64,000 nucleotides of DNA, from NCBI RefSeq assembly GCF_036248275.1, contig NZ_CP109181.1, forward strand, positions 2,542,001 through 2,606,000, read 5' to 3'. This stretch comes from Streptomyces sp. NBC_01716. Lineage in GTDB: Bacteria > Actinomycetota > Actinomycetes > Streptomycetales > Streptomycetaceae. Of this stretch, positions 8,562 through 17,490 are shown one piece after another. The notes under the pieces are model-generated. The model saw only the letters and a program-made list of their open reading frames with translations, searched no databases and was not told the DNA's origin. A program made the translations under genes and the position numbers. Numbering within the stretch: the first letter of the stretch is position 1; every line of letters starts with the position of its first letter.

Positions 8562-9464
8562 TCAGCGCGTGCTGAGCCAGTGCGGGTCGGGGACCACCGT
8601 GAGGACGGCGGAGACAAGCACCACGGCCGCCAGGACGGCCAGTTCGACGCGTGCCGCGACATGCGCGTCCCGGCTGCGGCGGAGGCGCCGGCGCGCCGCC
8701 AGGGCGAGCGCGCTCGCCACCGCGACGAGTACGAGCTTCGCGATGAGGACACGCCCGTACGCGGAGGTCACCACGACGTCGGCGGGCAGCCGGCGCAGCG
8801 TGGACAGCGTGCCGGTGGCGGCCAGCACGACCAGCAGCCAGACGGCGCCGCGCGCGTAGCGGGCCAGCACGGCGCGGGCGTCCGCCGGGGCGGCGCGCCG
8901 CAGCCACGTGGTGCGCAGGACATGGCAGAGGCCGCCGGCCCACAGGGAGGCGACGGTTAGATGGACGACGGTCAGGGCGGTGCCCCACTCCGGCGAGTAC
9001 GGCTCCGGGTGGGCGCGCAGCGCCTCAGCGAGAATCACCCCGGTCAGCGGCACGAGCGCCCAGCGCGGGCGCCCCGTGCCGACGCAACCGGCGGCGAGGA
9101 GGAAGCCGTTGGCCATGACGAGCAGCAGGCCGCCCTCGCGGGTGCCGTACGTCGCGGGAATGTCCAGGTCGCTCACCACCGCGAGGACCACGATCTGCCC
9201 GGCCGATGCCGCGGCTCCGGCGAGCGCGGCGGGCAGCGCCAGGGTGCGCGGCAGCGGACCGGAGCGGGCGAGCGCGGCGCCGGCGAGTTCGCCGAGGTGC
9301 AGGGCGAGCGCGACGAAGACGGCGGCGCGCAGGAAGGAGGTGGTGCCGGCGGCGGGGATGCGCAGCTCGCCGGTGCCGCGCGAGGCGAGGCCCGCGCCGT
9401 ACAGCACAACGAGCAGCGCCACCCCGGCGCCGACAACGGCCGAGCCCCGCACCGCGGACCTCAC
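8562..9464 (-). CDS. CopD-domain multi-pass membrane protein
   Basis: About 300 residues with eight or so hydrophobic segments. The C-terminal half matches the copper resistance D domain: conserved VVHLTVASLWAGGLCHVL, then YARGAVWLLVVLAATGTLSTL and YGRVLIAKLVLVAVASALAL. CopD proteins are linked to copper uptake or tolerance, but no CopC-like partner is seen here, so the role is tentative. The longer frame reaches into the inverted-repeat element upstream; GTG 9464 is preferred because it starts right at the first membrane segment. Confidence 0.82.
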   Translation of the reverse strand: MRSAVRGSAVVGAGVALLVVLYGAGLASRGTGELRIPAAGTTSFLRAAVFVALALHLGELAGAALARSGPLPRTLALPAALAGAAASAGQIVVLAVVSDLDIPATYGTREGGLLLVMANGFLLAAGCVGTGRPRWALVPLTGVILAEALRAHPEPYSPEWGTALTVVHLTVASLWAGGLCHVLRTTWLRRAAPADARAVLARYARGAVWLLVVLAATGTLSTLRRLPADVVVTSAYGRVLIAKLVLVAVASALALAARRRLRRSRDAHVAARVELAVLAAVVLVSAVLTVVPDPHWLSTR

Positions 9465-9498
9465 CCCGCCCGGCTCAGGACGGGCCACCGGACAGGGC

Positions 9499-9666
9499 CT
9501 AGGGCCTGTCCGGTGGATCTTCGCGGATAAGACCGGGGCGTCTGGTGCGGTGCATCGCAAGGCGCCGAAGTGCCCGCAGGGTGGTTTCCTGTGGGCACTT
9601 CGGCAACGCGGCGAGGCGCCGTACCAGGCGTTCCGGGCCCGCGAAGACCCACCGGACAGGCCCTAG
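9499..9666. repeat. MITE-like palindromic element 1 (CTAG ends)
   Basis: A 168-base element with near-perfect terminal inverted repeats. The left end CTAGGGCCTGTCCGGTGG and its continuation TCTTCGCGG are mirrored at 9640-9666 with one mismatch. Inside is a second stem (CCGAAGTGCCC / GGGCACTTCGG, 9568-9607 region). An extra copy of the CCACCGGACAGG arm lies outside at 9485-9496. The internal GGCGTCTGGTGCG...ATCGCAAGGCG and CCAGGCG blocks are shared with the element at 53992-54172. There is no open frame. The right CTAG supplies the TAG stop of the EF-hand gene. Confidence 0.75.
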
Positions 9667-9878
9667 GCCTTGGCGCGGGAGGCCAGGAATTCCTCGAAGG
9701 TGAGGAGGCCGTCGCTGTTGGAGTCGTGGGCGTTGATCACGGCCTGGGCGACGGTCTCCGTCACATGGAAGTCGCCGAGCTGGGCCATCGCGCTCTTGTA
9801 CTCGGCCGCCGTGATCAGGCCGTCCCTGTCCGCGTCGAAACGGTCGAACGCCTTGCGCGCCTCTTCGATGTCCGCCAC
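9663..9878 (-). CDS. Small EF-hand calcium-binding protein
   Basis: 71 residues with two EF-hand loops: DADRDGLITAAE and DSNSDGLLTFEE, each with the D-x-D/N-x-D-G-x-I/L-x-x-x-E pattern needed to bind calcium. No signal peptide, so cytosolic. This is the short calerythrin-like type common in streptomycetes, probably a calcium buffer or sensor. The stop codon is the TAG inside the CTAG end of the repeat element, so the element abuts or defines the C-terminus. Confidence 0.93.
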   Translation of the reverse strand: MADIEEARKAFDRFDADRDGLITAAEYKSAMAQLGDFHVTETVAQAVINAHDSNSDGLLTFEEFLASRAKA

Positions 9879-9953
9879 TGCTTCCGCCCCTTCTTGTGCC
9901 CTACTGACAGCGGTCAGATTATCGGCACACCTCCGCCATCCCGGCGGGGGCCC

Positions 9954-10463
9954 TCAGGGACGGCGGTCGGGGACCCGCTTCTCGAACCAGGTCGTCTTGC
10001 CGCGCGGCAGCAGATCCACGCCCCACCGGTCCGAGAGCGTGTCCACCAAGGTCAGCCCCCGCCCGCTGGTGTCCAGGTCGCGCACCGGCAGCAGACACGG
10101 CAGTCCGCGGGAGGGGTCCCTGACCTCGATGCGCATCCAGCCGCGGCGGCGCAGCATCCGCAGGCCGAAGACGCGCGCGCCGGTGTGGCGTACGGCGTTG
10201 CCGACGAGTTCGGAGACGAGCAGCACCGATTCTTCTGCCATCAGCGGGGTCAGCGCCCACTGGCGCAGGACCACGATGTGGGTGAGTCTGCGGGCCGCGT
10301 ACGCGGACTCGGGGCGGGAGGGCAGGCGGACTTCGCCCTCCGTCGGGTTCCCGTACAGTTCGAGCGCTCCGCGCGCCTGTTCGTCCTCGACGGCCGGTGT
10401 CAAGCGCGTAGCGGTCCGGTCGCCGCCGTGCCGCGGTTGTTCCATACCCTCAAGGCCCGCCAT
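9954..10463 (-). CDS. Anti-sigma-factor-type ATP-binding protein (HATPase_c_2)
   Basis: Single-domain ATPase of the RsbW/SpoIIAB type, about 169 residues. The N-box is VLLVSELVGNAVRHTG and the G-box is SGRGLTLVDTLSDRWG. Such proteins usually bind a sigma factor or anti-sigma antagonist, or act as regulatory kinases. I took ATG 10463 (MAGLEGMEQPR) since this is where homologues I remember begin. The open frame extends up to ATG 10616 and contains another ATG at 10589; the longest version would contain a rare TTA codon at position 5. No anti-sigma antagonist gene is adjacent. Confidence 0.8.
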   Translation of the reverse strand: MAGLEGMEQPRHGGDRTATRLTPAVEDEQARGALELYGNPTEGEVRLPSRPESAYAARRLTHIVVLRQWALTPLMAEESVLLVSELVGNAVRHTGARVFGLRMLRRRGWMRIEVRDPSRGLPCLLPVRDLDTSGRGLTLVDTLSDRWGVDLLPRGKTTWFEKRVPDRRP

Positions 10464-10641
10464 GTGTCCATCATGGCTGCCCAGGCGGCCTCCCGGGGGC
10501 GTTCCGGGGGAATCGGCGCCCCCGAACGGGCCGACGGGACTATGGGGCTTGGCATATGACCATGGCAGGAAGCCGCCCCTATTACCCATGCTGATCTGCG
10601 ATAACACGTCACACACGGGTGATCACCAGAGGTGATCGACA

Positions 10642-10672
10642 GCTCCGCCTTAAGACTGTCTTAAGGCGGAGC
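10642..10672. terminator. Strong hairpin after the enoyl-CoA hydratase gene
   Basis: A perfect 15-base inverted repeat, GCTCCGCCTTAAGAC and its complement, with a one-base centre. It lies 54 bases past the enoyl-CoA hydratase stop and before the start of the ATPase gene, so it most likely ends the upstream transcript. The central part is AT-rich, unlike other hairpins in the window. Confidence 0.65.
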
Positions 10673-10725
10673 CGAAGCGGGCACCGGGTTGACGGACACC
10701 CTTTGGTTGTCCAACCGGGCCGGAA

Positions 10726-11496
10726 TCAGAGGAAGTTGGCCTTGCCCGGCCCGTCCTCCACGAAGCTGCGCATGCCGCGCTCGCGGTCCTCGGTGGCGAA
10801 CAGGCCTGCGAACCAGTTGCGTTCGAGCGCGAGCCCCGTCTCCAGATCGGTCTCCAGGCCCGCGTCCACGGTCTCCTTGGCGGCCCGCAGCGCGAGCGCC
10901 GGCCCCTGGGCGAGCCTGGTCGCCCACGCGTGCGCCTCTTCGTACACCTCATCGGCCGGTACGACGCGGTCCACGAGCCCCAGCGTGAGCGCCTCGGCGG
11001 CCTTCACCTGGCGGCCCGTGAAGATGAGGTCCTTCGCCTTGGAGGGGCCGATCAGCCGGGCGAGCCGCTGGGTGCCGCCCGCGCCCGGGATCAGGCCGAG
11101 CAGGATCTCGGGCTGGCCGAGCTTCGCGTTGTCGGCGGCGATCCGGAAGTCGGCGCAGAGCGCCAACTCGCAGCCGCCGCCCAGCGCGTAACCGGTGACG
11201 GCGGCGACCACGGGCTTGGGGATGCGCGCCACGGCCGTGAACGACTCCTGGAGGGCCCGGGAGCGTACAACCATCGCCGCGTGGTCCATGTCGCGCATCT
11301 CCTTGATGTCCGCGCCGGCGGCGAACACCTTCTCGCCGCCGTAGAGGATCACGGCACGCACGTCGTCGCGGGCGCCCGCCTCCGCCGCCAGTTCACGGAG
11401 CCGGTCCTGGATCGCGATGTTCAACGCGTTCATGGGCGGGCGGTCGAGCCGGATGGTGCCGACGCCGCCGGAGACTTCGAGATTCACAGATGACAT
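10726..11496 (-). CDS. Enoyl-CoA hydratase/isomerase family protein
   Basis: Crotonase-fold enzyme of 256 residues that probably hydrates 2-enoyl-CoA in fatty acid beta-oxidation. The oxyanion-hole segment FAAGADIKEM and the second segment GYALGGGCELALCADFRIA are present. The two acidic catalytic positions fit PEILLGLIPGAGGTQRL. The start ATG 11496 (MSSVNLEVSGGVGTIRLDRP) matches the family; the upstream extension does not. It is monocistronic, with a hairpin on each side. Confidence 0.93.
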   Translation of the reverse strand: MSSVNLEVSGGVGTIRLDRPPMNALNIAIQDRLRELAAEAGARDDVRAVILYGGEKVFAAGADIKEMRDMDHAAMVVRSRALQESFTAVARIPKPVVAAVTGYALGGGCELALCADFRIAADNAKLGQPEILLGLIPGAGGTQRLARLIGPSKAKDLIFTGRQVKAAEALTLGLVDRVVPADEVYEEAHAWATRLAQGPALALRAAKETVDAGLETDLETGLALERNWFAGLFATEDRERGMRSFVEDGPGKANFL

Positions 11497-11510
11497 ACGA
11501 GGCACATTAG

Positions 11511-11530
11511 GGCGTGTTGTGGCACACGCC
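11511..11530. other. Short hairpin in the enoyl-CoA hydratase leader
   Basis: GGCGTGT-TGTGGC-ACACGCC, a 7-base stem 14 bases upstream of the start. With the preceding TA it shares the 11 bases TAGGGCGTGTT with the terminal repeat of the element at 53992, so it could be a remnant of that family or just a leader hairpin. Confidence 0.35.
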
Positions 11531-11550
11531 CCAGCCCCTGACACGCGGAA

Positions 11551-11585
11551 GGGCCCGGCCCACCTGGTCCTGGTGCGCCGGGCCC
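11551..11585. terminator. Hairpin after L,D-transpeptidase gene
   Basis: GGGCCCGGC / GCCGGGCCC, a 9-base GC stem with a 17-base loop, 39 bases past the stop of the minus-strand L,D-transpeptidase gene. Confidence 0.55.
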
Positions 11586-11623
11586 CCGGGCCCTGAAGTG
11601 AACCCTCGCGTCCCCCGGTAGGA

Positions 11624-12868
11624 CTACTTCCGCCACTCCGCCCAGGACATGTTCCAGCCGTTGAGGCCGTTGTCCGGGGCGATGTCCTTGTCGTTGGAGT
11701 TCTTCACGATCACCACGTCGCCGATGATCGACTGGTCGTAGAACCACGCGGACGGCATGTTCTTGTCGTAGCCGCCCCGCACGTCGCGCAGTCCGACGCA
11801 CCCGTGGCTGACGTTGGCCGACCCGAACGTCCCCGCGGACGCCCAGTAGTTACCGTGGATGAAGGTGCCCGACGTGGACAGCCGCATCGCGTGCGGCACA
11901 TCCTTGATGTCGTACTCACCGCCGAAGCCCACCGTGGCGCCGTTCATCCGCGTCACCTTGTGCTTCTCGCTGATGACCATCTGGCCGTTGTACGTCGTGG
12001 TCGACGGCGCGCCGGCCGTGATCGCGACCTTCTTGATCTGCTTGCCGTCCTTGACGACCTTCATGGTCTTGGCCTTGGCGTCGACCGTGGAGACCATGGA
12101 GCGGCCGATGGTGAACTTCACCGTCTTGGCCTGCTCGCCGTACACGCCCGGCCGTCCCTCGACACCGTCGAGGTTGAGCTCCACGGTCACCTTCGTGCCC
12201 GCCGCCCAGTACTTCTCGGGCCTGAAGTCGAGGCGGTCGTTGCCGAACCAGTGGCTCTCGACGGGCACCGACGGCTCGGCAGTCACCTTGATGGCCTTCT
12301 CCACGGCTTCGGGATCGGTGATCCCCCGGGTGAAGTTGAGCGAGACCGGCATCCCGACGCCGACCGTCGAGCCGTCCTCGGGGGTGTAGTGACCGATGAA
12401 GGTGTTCTTCGGTACAAGGGTGGTGAAGGTGGTGTCCTTCGCCGAGACCCGGCCGTCGGAGTCCTTGGCGATCGCGTGCACCGAGTACTTGGTGGCGCCG
12501 GCCAGATGACGGGCCGGCACCCAGGCCGTCCCGCCGGCGGCTATCTTGCCGTCGACCGCGTTGCCCTTGCTGTCCTCGACGGTGACGGTCGTCAGCTTGC
12601 CCTTGCTCGCCGTGATCTTGAGCGCGCCGCTCGTCGCGACCGACTTCGCGCCGTCCTCGGGAGCGACCGTCACGACCGCCTGCGACGCGGCGTTCTTGAC
12701 CTTGCCGCCGTCCTTGTCGTTCTTGCCGTCACCGCTCTCGTCGGATCCGCCGCCCCCACCGCACGCCGTCACGAACAGCAGCAGGCCGCCCAGCGCGAAC
12801 GCCGTCAGCCCTCTGCCCCGTCCCCGGCCGGCCTTCGCCGATGTCCCCGAAATCGGCTGCCCGTTCAA
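11624..12868 (-). CDS. L,D-transpeptidase lipoprotein (first copy)
   Basis: Secreted lipoprotein of 414 residues that should form 3-3 cross-links in peptidoglycan. The signal peptide ends in a lipobox (LLFVTAC followed by Gly-rich linker, Cys about residue 36). Two Ig-like domains follow, then the YkuD domain with HGNYW and the active-site motif SHGCVGLRD. The start is taken as TTG 12868, with GGGAG 8 bases upstream; no ATG or GTG fits the signal peptide. The next gene downstream of it on the chromosome (13106-14326) is a paralogue with the same layout. Confidence 0.93.
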   Translation of the reverse strand: MNGQPISGTSAKAGRGRGRGLTAFALGGLLLFVTACGGGGGSDESGDGKNDKDGGKVKNAASQAVVTVAPEDGAKSVATSGALKITASKGKLTTVTVEDSKGNAVDGKIAAGGTAWVPARHLAGATKYSVHAIAKDSDGRVSAKDTTFTTLVPKNTFIGHYTPEDGSTVGVGMPVSLNFTRGITDPEAVEKAIKVTAEPSVPVESHWFGNDRLDFRPEKYWAAGTKVTVELNLDGVEGRPGVYGEQAKTVKFTIGRSMVSTVDAKAKTMKVVKDGKQIKKVAITAGAPSTTTYNGQMVISEKHKVTRMNGATVGFGGEYDIKDVPHAMRLSTSGTFIHGNYWASAGTFGSANVSHGCVGLRDVRGGYDKNMPSAWFYDQSIIGDVVIVKNSNDKDIAPDNGLNGWNMSWAEWRK

Positions 12869-13105
12869 TGGTCGTCTCCCCTCACACGGCCGGGCCCCGC
12901 CACGGCCTCGGAGCCGGGTGCGAACGACGCACGACCGGGCTCCACACCCCCGCGCGCTTTGCTCGCGCGCACGGCGATAGATAATCACACCGCGAGCCGT
13001 CCCGGACTCCCCGGGAATGTCACTGTTCCGTTCCAACGTTCCCTGGAGTCAAGGACGGTCACGCAGGTGAGGGCGGGTGCGCGTGAGGCGTACGGTCCGT
13101 TCCGC

Positions 13106-14326
13106 TCAGCGGGCGGGCGCCGAACCGGCCTTCCACTTCCGCCAGTCGAGATTCCAGCCGCTCAGTCCGTTGTCCGGATCGACCGTCCTGTCGGCCGAGT
13201 TGACCACTTCCACGACATCGCCGACGAGCGTCCTGTCGAAGAACCAGCCCGCCGGGGTGTCCGCGCTGCCGCCCTTGACGTCGCGCAGACCGACGCAGCC
13301 GTGACTGACGTTCCGTGCGCCGAACGTGTCAGGTGTGGCCCAGTAGTTGCCGTGCAGGAAGGTCCCCGATGTCGTCAGGCGCAGCGCGTGCGGCACGTCC
13401 TTGATGTCGTACTCACCGCCGAAGCCCACCGTGGCGCCGTCCATCCGCGTCATGTCGTACAGCTCGCTGACGACCATCTTCCCGTTGTACGTCGTGGTCT
13501 TGGGCGCCCCGGCCGTGATCGGCACCGTCGAGACCAGCGCACCGGCGCGCCGTACCTCCATGGTGTGCTTCGCCGCGTCGACCAGGGACACCTGGGAGCG
13601 GCCGACGGTGAAGCCGACGGTCTTCTCCTGGATGCCGAAGACCCCCGGCGCCGCCTGCACGTCGCGAAGCCGCAGATCGACGGTGACCTTGGTGCCCGGT
13701 CTCCAGTACTCCCGGGGGCGGAAGTCCAGGCGCTGCCCGCCGAACCAGTGGCCGACGATCTCGACCGGCGGGTCCGAGGTGACACGGATGGCGCGCTGGA
13801 CCTCGGCGCGGTTCACGATCTTCCGGTTGAAGTCGAAGGAGACGATCATGCCGGTGCCGACGGTGGAGCGGTTCTCGGGTTTGAAGTAGCCGATGAAACG
13901 GTGCTTCGGTACGGCGGTGGTGAAGGTCGAGTGCCGGGCCGAGCGGCGGCCCTCACCGTCGACGGCGACGACGTCGACGCTGTACTTGGCGGCCAGCACG
14001 ACGTTCGCGTCCGCCTCGGGCTTCCACACGAGCCCGTCGTCGGAGATTTTTCCCGGCAGCTCGGTGCGCTGCGCGTTCTCGACCTGCGCGACCTCGACGC
14101 GCTCCAGCCGGCCGTCCGGGACTTTCACCTCGATCCGGTCGCCTCGCTTGATGTCCTTGGCCCCGTCCTCGGGACTGATCCGGATCGTGTCCCCCGGCGC
14201 CCGGGACTTGCTCTCGGTGAAGGTCTCGCCGGTGCAGCCCGTCAGTCCGGCCAGCGCAGCCATCAGTCCTGCCCATGTCAGGACGGCGGCCATGCCGGTC
14301 CCTGTCCGCTTCAGTACATGTGTCAC
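13106..14326 (-). CDS. L,D-transpeptidase lipoprotein (second copy)
   Basis: Paralogue of the neighbouring gene, 406 residues: lipobox LAGLTGC (Cys about residue 30), Ig-like domains, then YkuD with HGNYW and SHGCVGLRDVKG. Long shared blocks such as GATVGFGGEYDIKDVPHA are identical in both, pointing to a tandem duplication. GTG 14326 gives a proper positively charged signal peptide (MTHVLKRTGTG); ATG 14293 is an alternative that trims the charged part. It is divergent from glgX, with about 150 bases between them for both promoters. Confidence 0.92.
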   Translation of the reverse strand: MTHVLKRTGTGMAAVLTWAGLMAALAGLTGCTGETFTESKSRAPGDTIRISPEDGAKDIKRGDRIEVKVPDGRLERVEVAQVENAQRTELPGKISDDGLVWKPEADANVVLAAKYSVDVVAVDGEGRRSARHSTFTTAVPKHRFIGYFKPENRSTVGTGMIVSFDFNRKIVNRAEVQRAIRVTSDPPVEIVGHWFGGQRLDFRPREYWRPGTKVTVDLRLRDVQAAPGVFGIQEKTVGFTVGRSQVSLVDAAKHTMEVRRAGALVSTVPITAGAPKTTTYNGKMVVSELYDMTRMDGATVGFGGEYDIKDVPHALRLTTSGTFLHGNYWATPDTFGARNVSHGCVGLRDVKGGSADTPAGWFFDRTLVGDVVEVVNSADRTVDPDNGLSGWNLDWRKWKAGSAPAR

Positions 14327-14476
14327 GACCCGCCCAACGACGACCCCCCTCGGGGGGAAACGTGAGTGCGGGCCGTCCGGCGGGCAGAACACCTGGGAGG
14401 ACCGCGCGGGGGGAGTCATGGCCGGGACGCCGTGACCGCCGGATGCGCGGGGCCGGAGAGCCGGGAGGCCTGACAG

Positions 14477-16804
14477 GTGGCGAGCGCAGCCGAGCAGGAG
14501 ACAGTGCGGGAACCGGTTCCGGATCCGATGATGGATCATGTGAGAGATCCGGCCGTGGAGGGCGAGAAGCGTGCGGGAAGCAGGGCGGAGGCCGCCGGGG
14601 ACGCGGCATCCGCCGCTCCCCCGCCCGAGGTGTGGCCGGGCGCGCCGACACCGCTGGGGGCGCGCTTCCGGGTCGGTCCCGACGGGGTCGCGGGGACGAA
14701 CTTCGCCCTGTGGGCGGCGGGCGCCGAGGCCGTGGAGCTCTGTCTCTTCGACGACGGCGCCGACGCGGCCTCCGTAGGAGGCGGCCTGGTGGAGACCCGT
14801 CTGCCCCTGACCGAGCTGACACACGAGATCTGGCACGGCTTCGTGCCCGGCGTACGCCCCGGACAGCGGTACGGCTTCCGGGTGCACGGCCGCTGGGACC
14901 CCTGGACGGGCGCCCGCTGGAACCCGGCGAAGCTGCTGCTCGACCCGTACGCGCGCGCCGTCGACGGCGACTTCGCGCTGCCGCCCGAGGTGTACGGCCA
15001 TGTGCGCGACTGGCCCCAGCAGCAGGTCGCGGACACGGTGCGGGACGAGCACGACTCGGCGCCGTACGTCCCCAAGGGCGTCGTCGTCCACGACGACTCC
15101 CCCGACGACGAGTGGGCCGACGACCGGCGCCCCAAGACGCCCTGGGCGGACACGGTCATCTACGAGCTGCATGTACGCGGCTTCACCATGCGCCATCCGG
15201 GCATCCCCGACGAGCTGCGCGGGACGTACGCGGGCCTCGCCCACCCGGCGGCGATCGAGCATCTCGGGCGCCTCGGGGTGACCGCGGTCGAGCTGCTGCC
15301 GGTGCACCAGTTCGCGCACGAGGACCATCTGCTGCGGCGCGGACTGCGCAACTACTGGGGCTACAACTCCATCGGCTACTTCGCCCCGCACGCCGCCTAC
15401 GCCGCGGGCGGCACCCGCGGCCGGCAGGTCGACGAGTTCAAGCAGATGGTGCGCGCCCTGCACGCCGCCGGGATCGAGGTCATCCTCGATGTCGTCTACA
15501 ACCACACGGCGGAGGCGGGCGAGCTCGGCCCGACGCTGTCGCTGCGCGGCATAGACAACCGCGGCTACTACCGCCTCCAGCCCGACGCCCGCAAATACGC
15601 CGACTACACGGGCTGCGGCAACACCCTCGACGTCGTCCAGCCGCAGGTCCTGCGGCTGATCACGGACTCGCTGCGGTACTGGGTCACCGAGATGGGTGTC
15701 GACGGTTTCCGCTTCGACCTGGCGGCGGCGCTCGCCCGCTCCATGCACGACGTCGACATGCTGTCGCCCTTCCTGGCGGTGATCGCGCAGGACCCGGTGC
15801 TGCGCCGCGTGAAGCTCATCGCCGAGCCGTGGGACGTCGGCGCAGGCGGCTACCAGGTCGGGGCGTTCCCGCCGCTGTGGACGGAGTGGAACGACCGCTA
15901 CCGGGACGCCGTACGCGACTTCTGGCGCGGCGCCACGCCCGACGTACGGGACCTGGGGTACCGGCTGTCCGGGTCGAGCGACCTCTACGCGTGGGGCGGG
16001 CGGCGGCCGTACGCCTCCGTCAACTTCGTCACCGCGCACGACGGCTTCACGCTGCGCGACCTCGTCAGTTACGAGCGCAAGCACAACGAGGCCAACGGCG
16101 AGGGCAACAGGGACGGCACGGACGACAACCGCGCGTGGAACTGCGGCGTGGAGGGCGAGAGTGACGACCCCGCGGTCAACGCGCTGCGCCGGCGCCAGCT
16201 GCGCAACCTGCTCACCACACTGCTGCTGTCCGCGGGTGTGCCGATGATCGTCGCGGGCGACGAGATGGGCCGTACCCAGGGCGGCAGCAACAACGCGTAC
16301 TGCCAGGACAACGAGACCAGCTGGCTCGACTGGTCGCTGCTCGACCAGCCGGGCTCCTACGGCCTCTACCGGCTCACCAGACGGCTGCTGGCGCTGCGGC
16401 ACGCCCATCCGGTGCTGCGCCGCCGCGCGTTCTTCTCCGGCCGCGCGCAGGCACCGGAGGGGCTGCGCGATCTGGCGTGGTTCCGGCCCGACGGGAAGGA
16501 GATGACCGAGCGGGACTGGTACGCGCCCGCGTCGACGCTCGCGCTGTTCCTGTCCGGGCGCGACATCCCGGGGCGCGACGCGCGCGGGCAGAAGATCACC
16601 GACGACAGCTTCCTGGCGGTCCTGCACTCGGGCGGTGAGCCGGTGGACTTCGCGCTGCCGGGCGAGCCCTGGGCCCGGTCGTACGAGCTGGTGGTCGACA
16701 CCTCGCTGGAGGACCAGGACGAGGAGCCGGGGACGGTGTTCGGCGGGGGGACGGTCACGACGGTGCCCGCGCGGTCGGTGCTGCTGCTGCGGGTACGGGG
16801 GTGA
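14477..16804 (+). CDS. glgX: Glycogen debranching enzyme GlgX
   Basis: GH13 isoamylase-type enzyme of 775 residues that removes alpha-1,6 branches left after phosphorylase action. An N-terminal CBM48-like domain begins at TPLGARFRVGPDGVAGTNFALW. The catalytic motifs are DVVYNHTAE, GFRFDLAAAL (nucleophile Asp), LIAEPWDVG (acid/base Glu) and TAHDGFTL (third Asp). The first 50 residues are extra and charged. The GTG start has GGGAGG 8 bases upstream. Together with glgP, glgE, treS, mak and glgB it makes the region a glycogen/alpha-glucan centre. Confidence 0.96.
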   Translation: MASAAEQETVREPVPDPMMDHVRDPAVEGEKRAGSRAEAAGDAASAAPPPEVWPGAPTPLGARFRVGPDGVAGTNFALWAAGAEAVELCLFDDGADAASVGGGLVETRLPLTELTHEIWHGFVPGVRPGQRYGFRVHGRWDPWTGARWNPAKLLLDPYARAVDGDFALPPEVYGHVRDWPQQQVADTVRDEHDSAPYVPKGVVVHDDSPDDEWADDRRPKTPWADTVIYELHVRGFTMRHPGIPDELRGTYAGLAHPAAIEHLGRLGVTAVELLPVHQFAHEDHLLRRGLRNYWGYNSIGYFAPHAAYAAGGTRGRQVDEFKQMVRALHAAGIEVILDVVYNHTAEAGELGPTLSLRGIDNRGYYRLQPDARKYADYTGCGNTLDVVQPQVLRLITDSLRYWVTEMGVDGFRFDLAAALARSMHDVDMLSPFLAVIAQDPVLRRVKLIAEPWDVGAGGYQVGAFPPLWTEWNDRYRDAVRDFWRGATPDVRDLGYRLSGSSDLYAWGGRRPYASVNFVTAHDGFTLRDLVSYERKHNEANGEGNRDGTDDNRAWNCGVEGESDDPAVNALRRRQLRNLLTTLLLSAGVPMIVAGDEMGRTQGGSNNAYCQDNETSWLDWSLLDQPGSYGLYRLTRRLLALRHAHPVLRRRAFFSGRAQAPEGLRDLAWFRPDGKEMTERDWYAPASTLALFLSGRDIPGRDARGQKITDDSFLAVLHSGGEPVDFALPGEPWARSYELVVDTSLEDQDEEPGTVFGGGTVTTVPARSVLLLRVRG

Positions 16805-16807
16805 GCG

Positions 16808-16831
16808 GGGCCCTCCTCAGGAGGAGGGCCC
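16808..16831. terminator. Bidirectional terminator between glgX and the response regulator
   Basis: GGGCCCTCCTC-AG-GAGGAGGGCCC, an 11-base stem between two convergent genes, starting 4 bases after the glgX stop. It can end both transcripts. Confidence 0.75.
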
Positions 16832-16851
16832 GGGTGGAGTCGCCGGGCGGG

Positions 16852-17490
16852 TCAGCCGAGGATTTTGCGGTCGTATCCGACGGCGACCGCCGCCGCCCGG
16901 TCCTTGACGCCCAACTTGGCGTAGATATGGGTGAGATGCGTCTTCACTGTCGCCTCGCTGATGAAGAGCTCGGCGGCTGTCTCCCGGTTCGACGTGCCGC
17001 GCGCGACGAGTTCGAGGACCTCGCGCTCGCGCGCCGAGAGCGGTTCGTTGCCGGTGGCGGGCTTACGGACCCGGGAGACCAGCCGGGACGCGACCGCCGG
17101 CGAGAGGACGGTTCGGCCCTCGGCGGCCGCCCGTACCGCCGTGAACAGCTCCTCGCGCGGCGCGTCCTTGAGGAGATAGCCGGTGGCGCCCGCCTCGATC
17201 GCGGGGATGGTGTCGGAGTCCGTGTCGTACGTGGTGAGGACGAGGACCCTGGCGCGGGCGCCGCGCGCGGTGAGCGCCGCGATGGCGTCGACGCCGCCGC
17301 CGTCCGGCATCCGCAGGTCCATCAGGACGACGTCCGGGTCCAGCCGGAGGGCCAGCTCGACACCCTCGATGCCGCCGGACGCCTCGCCCAGCACCTCGAA
17401 GCCCGCGGCCGATTCGAACATGCCGCGCAGACCGTCCCGTACGACGGGATGGTCATCGACGACGATCAGGGTGACGGTCCGCTGCTGCAT
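16852..17490 (-). CDS. LuxR/NarL-type response regulator
   Basis: 212 residues: a receiver domain with the acidic pair VVDDHP, phospho-acceptor in DVVLMDLRMPDGGG and the conserved Lys in YLLKDA; then a C-terminal LuxR helix-turn-helix (LSAREREVLELVARGTSNRETAAELFISEATVKTHL in sense). ATG 17490 lies inside the end of the kinase gene (38-base overlap), so it is made together with the cognate kinase. It likely controls the ABC transporter operon just upstream or its own operon. Confidence 0.95.
   Translation of the reverse strand: MQQRTVTLIVVDDHPVVRDGLRGMFESAAGFEVLGEASGGIEGVELALRLDPDVVLMDLRMPDGGGVDAIAALTARGARARVLVLTTYDTDSDTIPAIEAGATGYLLKDAPREELFTAVRAAAEGRTVLSPAVASRLVSRVRKPATGNEPLSAREREVLELVARGTSNRETAAELFISEATVKTHLTHIYAKLGVKDRAAAVAVGYDRKILG

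Noticed and set aside
9465..9560. N-terminal extension of the CopD-like protein
   Set aside because: It would be coded by the palindromic element and has no membrane or signal character.
13106..16627. 1173-residue minus-strand frame through glgX
   Set aside because: Only the part below 14326 is the L,D-transpeptidase; the remainder is antisense to glgX and has no family similarity.
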